From the NCBI GenBank assembly GCA_037953745.1, contig JBAKBP010003108.1, positions 1 to 64,000 of the forward strand: DNA of 64,000 nt. Reading direction: 5' to 3'. The translations under genes and the position numbers were made by a program. Position 1 is the stretch's first letter; each line of letters opens with the position of its first letter. The notes below the pieces were generated by a model. That model had not been told where the DNA came from and ran no database searches. It was given only the letters and a program-made list of their open reading frames with translations. Positions 62,576 to 64,000 of this stretch are shown here, piece after piece. This DNA comes from Lithodes maja (taxonomy: Eukaryota; Arthropoda; Malacostraca; Decapoda; Lithodidae).

Positions 62576-64000
62576 ATCCGTCATATCCGTCATATTGGTC
62601 ATATTGGTGTAGGAGGCAGAGGTATCAGGAAGGGAAGCGAGTGGTGGAATGATACGGTGAGAAAGGCAGTTGAGGAGAAGAGACAGTGTTTTGAGAGGGT
62701 TTTACAGGATGGTAGTGTTGAGGTATGGGAGAGGTACAAGGAGAAAAGGAGAGAGGCAAAACGGAAAATTAGAGAAGCGAAAAAAGATGCAAACGAAAGG
62801 TGGGGCCAAAGGCTGAGTGAGAATTTTGAAGAACGAAAGAAGATGTTCTGGAAGGAGGTAAATAAAGTAAGGAAAGGAGGACAAAAGAGGGAAGAGTCAG
62901 TGAAAGATGAAAATGGAGAATTACTAGTGGAACCAGTTGAAGTGAGGAAAAGATATGCCGAGTATTTTGAATCTTTGTTAAATACAAGAGATGGAAGAGA
63001 AGCAGTGATTGAAGCAGAGGTGGATGGAGATAGGTTACCCAGGCCACCCAGGTGGCAGGGAATGAATGAAAGGATTGAGGAAAATGAGGTGAAAGAAGCA
63101 GTGAAACAAATGAGAGCGGGAAAAGCAGAAGGTTTGGATGGTATTGCTGTGGAGTGTATAAAGAAGGGTGGAGATGTGATAATAGATTGGTTGGTGAGAC
63201 TTTTCAATGTGTGCTTTACTGTGTCAATGGTACCAATAGACTGGAAGAGTGCATGTATTGTGCCGTTGTACAAGGGGAAGGGAGATCGGCAGGAGTGTTC
63301 AAGTTATAGAGGTATTAGTTTATTGTCAGTGGTTGGAAAGCTGTATGGCAGGGTGTTGATAGAGAGGATAATAAAGTGTACGGAAGTTGCAATAGGAGAA
63401 GAACAGTGCGGTTTTAGGAGGGGAAGAGGGTGCGTGGATCAGATGTTTGCAGTAAGACAGTTATGCGAGAAGTATTTAGAGAAGCATAAGGAGATATTTT
63501 GGGCTTTTATGGACTTGGAAAAAGCGTATGATCGTGTGGACCGTGAAGCAATGTGGAAGGTGTTAAGGATTTATGAAATAGGAGGAAATTTGTTAGAAGC
63601 AGTTAAGAGTTTTTATGAAGGGAGCAGAGCATGTGTGAGAGTAGGAAATGGTGAGTTGAGTGAATGGTTTGAGGTAAAGGTAGGTTTGCGACAGGGTTGT
63701 GTAATGTCACCATGGCTGTTTAATATGTTTATGGATGGTGTGGTGAGGGAGGTGAAAAGGAGAACTATGGGAAGAGGATTGGGTTTAGTAGGAAAGAATG
63801 GTAGAGATTGGGAGTTGAATCAGTTGCTGTTCGCTGATGACACAGCATTGGTGGCGGATTCTGATGAGAAACTGCAGCAGGTAGTCAAAGAGTTTGGTGT
63901 GGTTTGTGGAAGGAGGAAACTGAAGGTGAACGTCAATAAAAGTAAAGTAATGGTGTGTAATAGGGGAGAGCATAGGGTGAATCTAGATGTGAGGCTGGAT
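62576..64000 (+). CDS. diverged RTE-like reverse transcriptase, partial at both ends
   Basis: The plus strand is open for 475 codons to the window edge. Similarity to the 618-3629 protein starts near 62609 (GVGGRGIRKGSEWW) and covers the linker and reverse transcriptase. It includes IVPLYKGKGD, LLSVVGKLYGR, FRRGRGCVDQMF, FMDLEKAYDRVD, LRQGCVMSPW and FADDTALVADS. No stop or shift is seen. The endonuclease is missing, so the copy is 5' truncated. It belongs to a related but clearly different family. Its left junction lies against short repeats of a TCATATNNG type (about 62581-62606). The long minus-strand frames opposite it are shadows. Confidence 0.85.
   Translation, partial: MRHIRHIGHIGVGGRGIRKGSEWWNDTVRKAVEEKRQCFERVLQDGSVEVWERYKEKRREAKRKIREAKKDANERWGQRLSENFEERKKMFWKEVNKVRKGGQKREESVKDENGELLVEPVEVRKRYAEYFESLLNTRDGREAVIEAEVDGDRLPRPPRWQGMNERIEENEVKEAVKQMRAGKAEGLDGIAVECIKKGGDVIIDWLVRLFNVCFTVSMVPIDWKSACIVPLYKGKGDRQECSSYRGISLLSVVGKLYGRVLIERIIKCTEVAIGEEQCGFRRGRGCVDQMFAVRQLCEKYLEKHKEIFWAFMDLEKAYDRVDREAMWKVLRIYEIGGNLLEAVKSFYEGSRACVRVGNGELSEWFEVKVGLRQGCVMSPWLFNMFMDGVVREVKRRTMGRGLGLVGKNGRDWELNQLLFADDTALVADSDEKLQQVVKEFGVVCGRRKLKVNVNKSKVMVCNRGEHRVNLDVRLD

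Noticed and set aside
62599..63273. Long minus-strand frame opposite the second RTE-like RT
   Set aside because: Same shadow effect; the plus strand has clear RT motifs.

Overview
This is eukaryotic, transposon-dominated DNA from an invertebrate animal. The element set (RTE-like LINEs with an ATAG tail, a CR1-like LINE with an esterase ORF1, Ty3/gypsy elements with integrase before reverse transcriptase, DIRS, P-element-like and piggyBac-like transposases) fits an arthropod, perhaps a decapod crustacean; that placement is inference. I see no ordinary host gene, rRNA, tRNA or CRISPR array. Almost every long open frame belongs to a mobile element.

Layout. 401-3641: a full-length RTE-like LINE with an intact 1003-residue EN-RT frame and a 10-bp target duplication. 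4439-5035 and 26250-27057: two halves of one P-element/THAP9-like transposase exon. The exon is split by Gmr-A (5036-26249), a 21-kb nested insertion with 1792-bp LTRs and a 4-bp CATT duplication. Gmr-A is on the minus strand and carries two insertions in its gag: Gmr-B (11685-19720; 1818-bp LTRs with no differences seen, CTGC duplication) and a CR1-like LINE (about 20095-23958).

27058-29514: non-coding DNA with microsatellites, then the 3' exon of a piggyBac-like transposase. 29515-48079: a compound LTR-retrotransposon block with an ATTT duplication. Two LTR subtypes (L and R) show that one element (Gmr-C, L) received a second (Gmr-D, R) in its right LTR with a CACA duplication. Recombination between their inverted bodies then flipped the middle. 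The left body has an intact 1534-residue frame from late gag through RNase H.

48080-49839: tandem repeats, a truncated MITE and a possible 5' exon of the piggyBac-like gene. 50238 to about 58130: a decayed DIRS element broken by a TTAA-flanked MITE, a CR1 copy and a second kind of TTAA-flanked MITE. 59230-59708: a twin of that second MITE. 61609-61796: a 188-bp RTE 3' fragment with its own target duplication. 62576-64000: another, diverged RTE-like LINE running off the window.

How they fit together: LTR divergence and nesting give a relative history. P-like transposase first, then Gmr-A (LTRs about 2% different), then Gmr-B inside it (no LTR differences seen). In the Gmr elements, integrase lies upstream of reverse transcriptase/RNase H, the copia-like order known in the Gmr1 group of Ty3/gypsy elements. 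Gmr-B lacks integrase and most RT/RNase H, yet keeps a 1238-codon open frame and apparently identical LTRs, so it looks like a recently trans-mobilised non-autonomous derivative.
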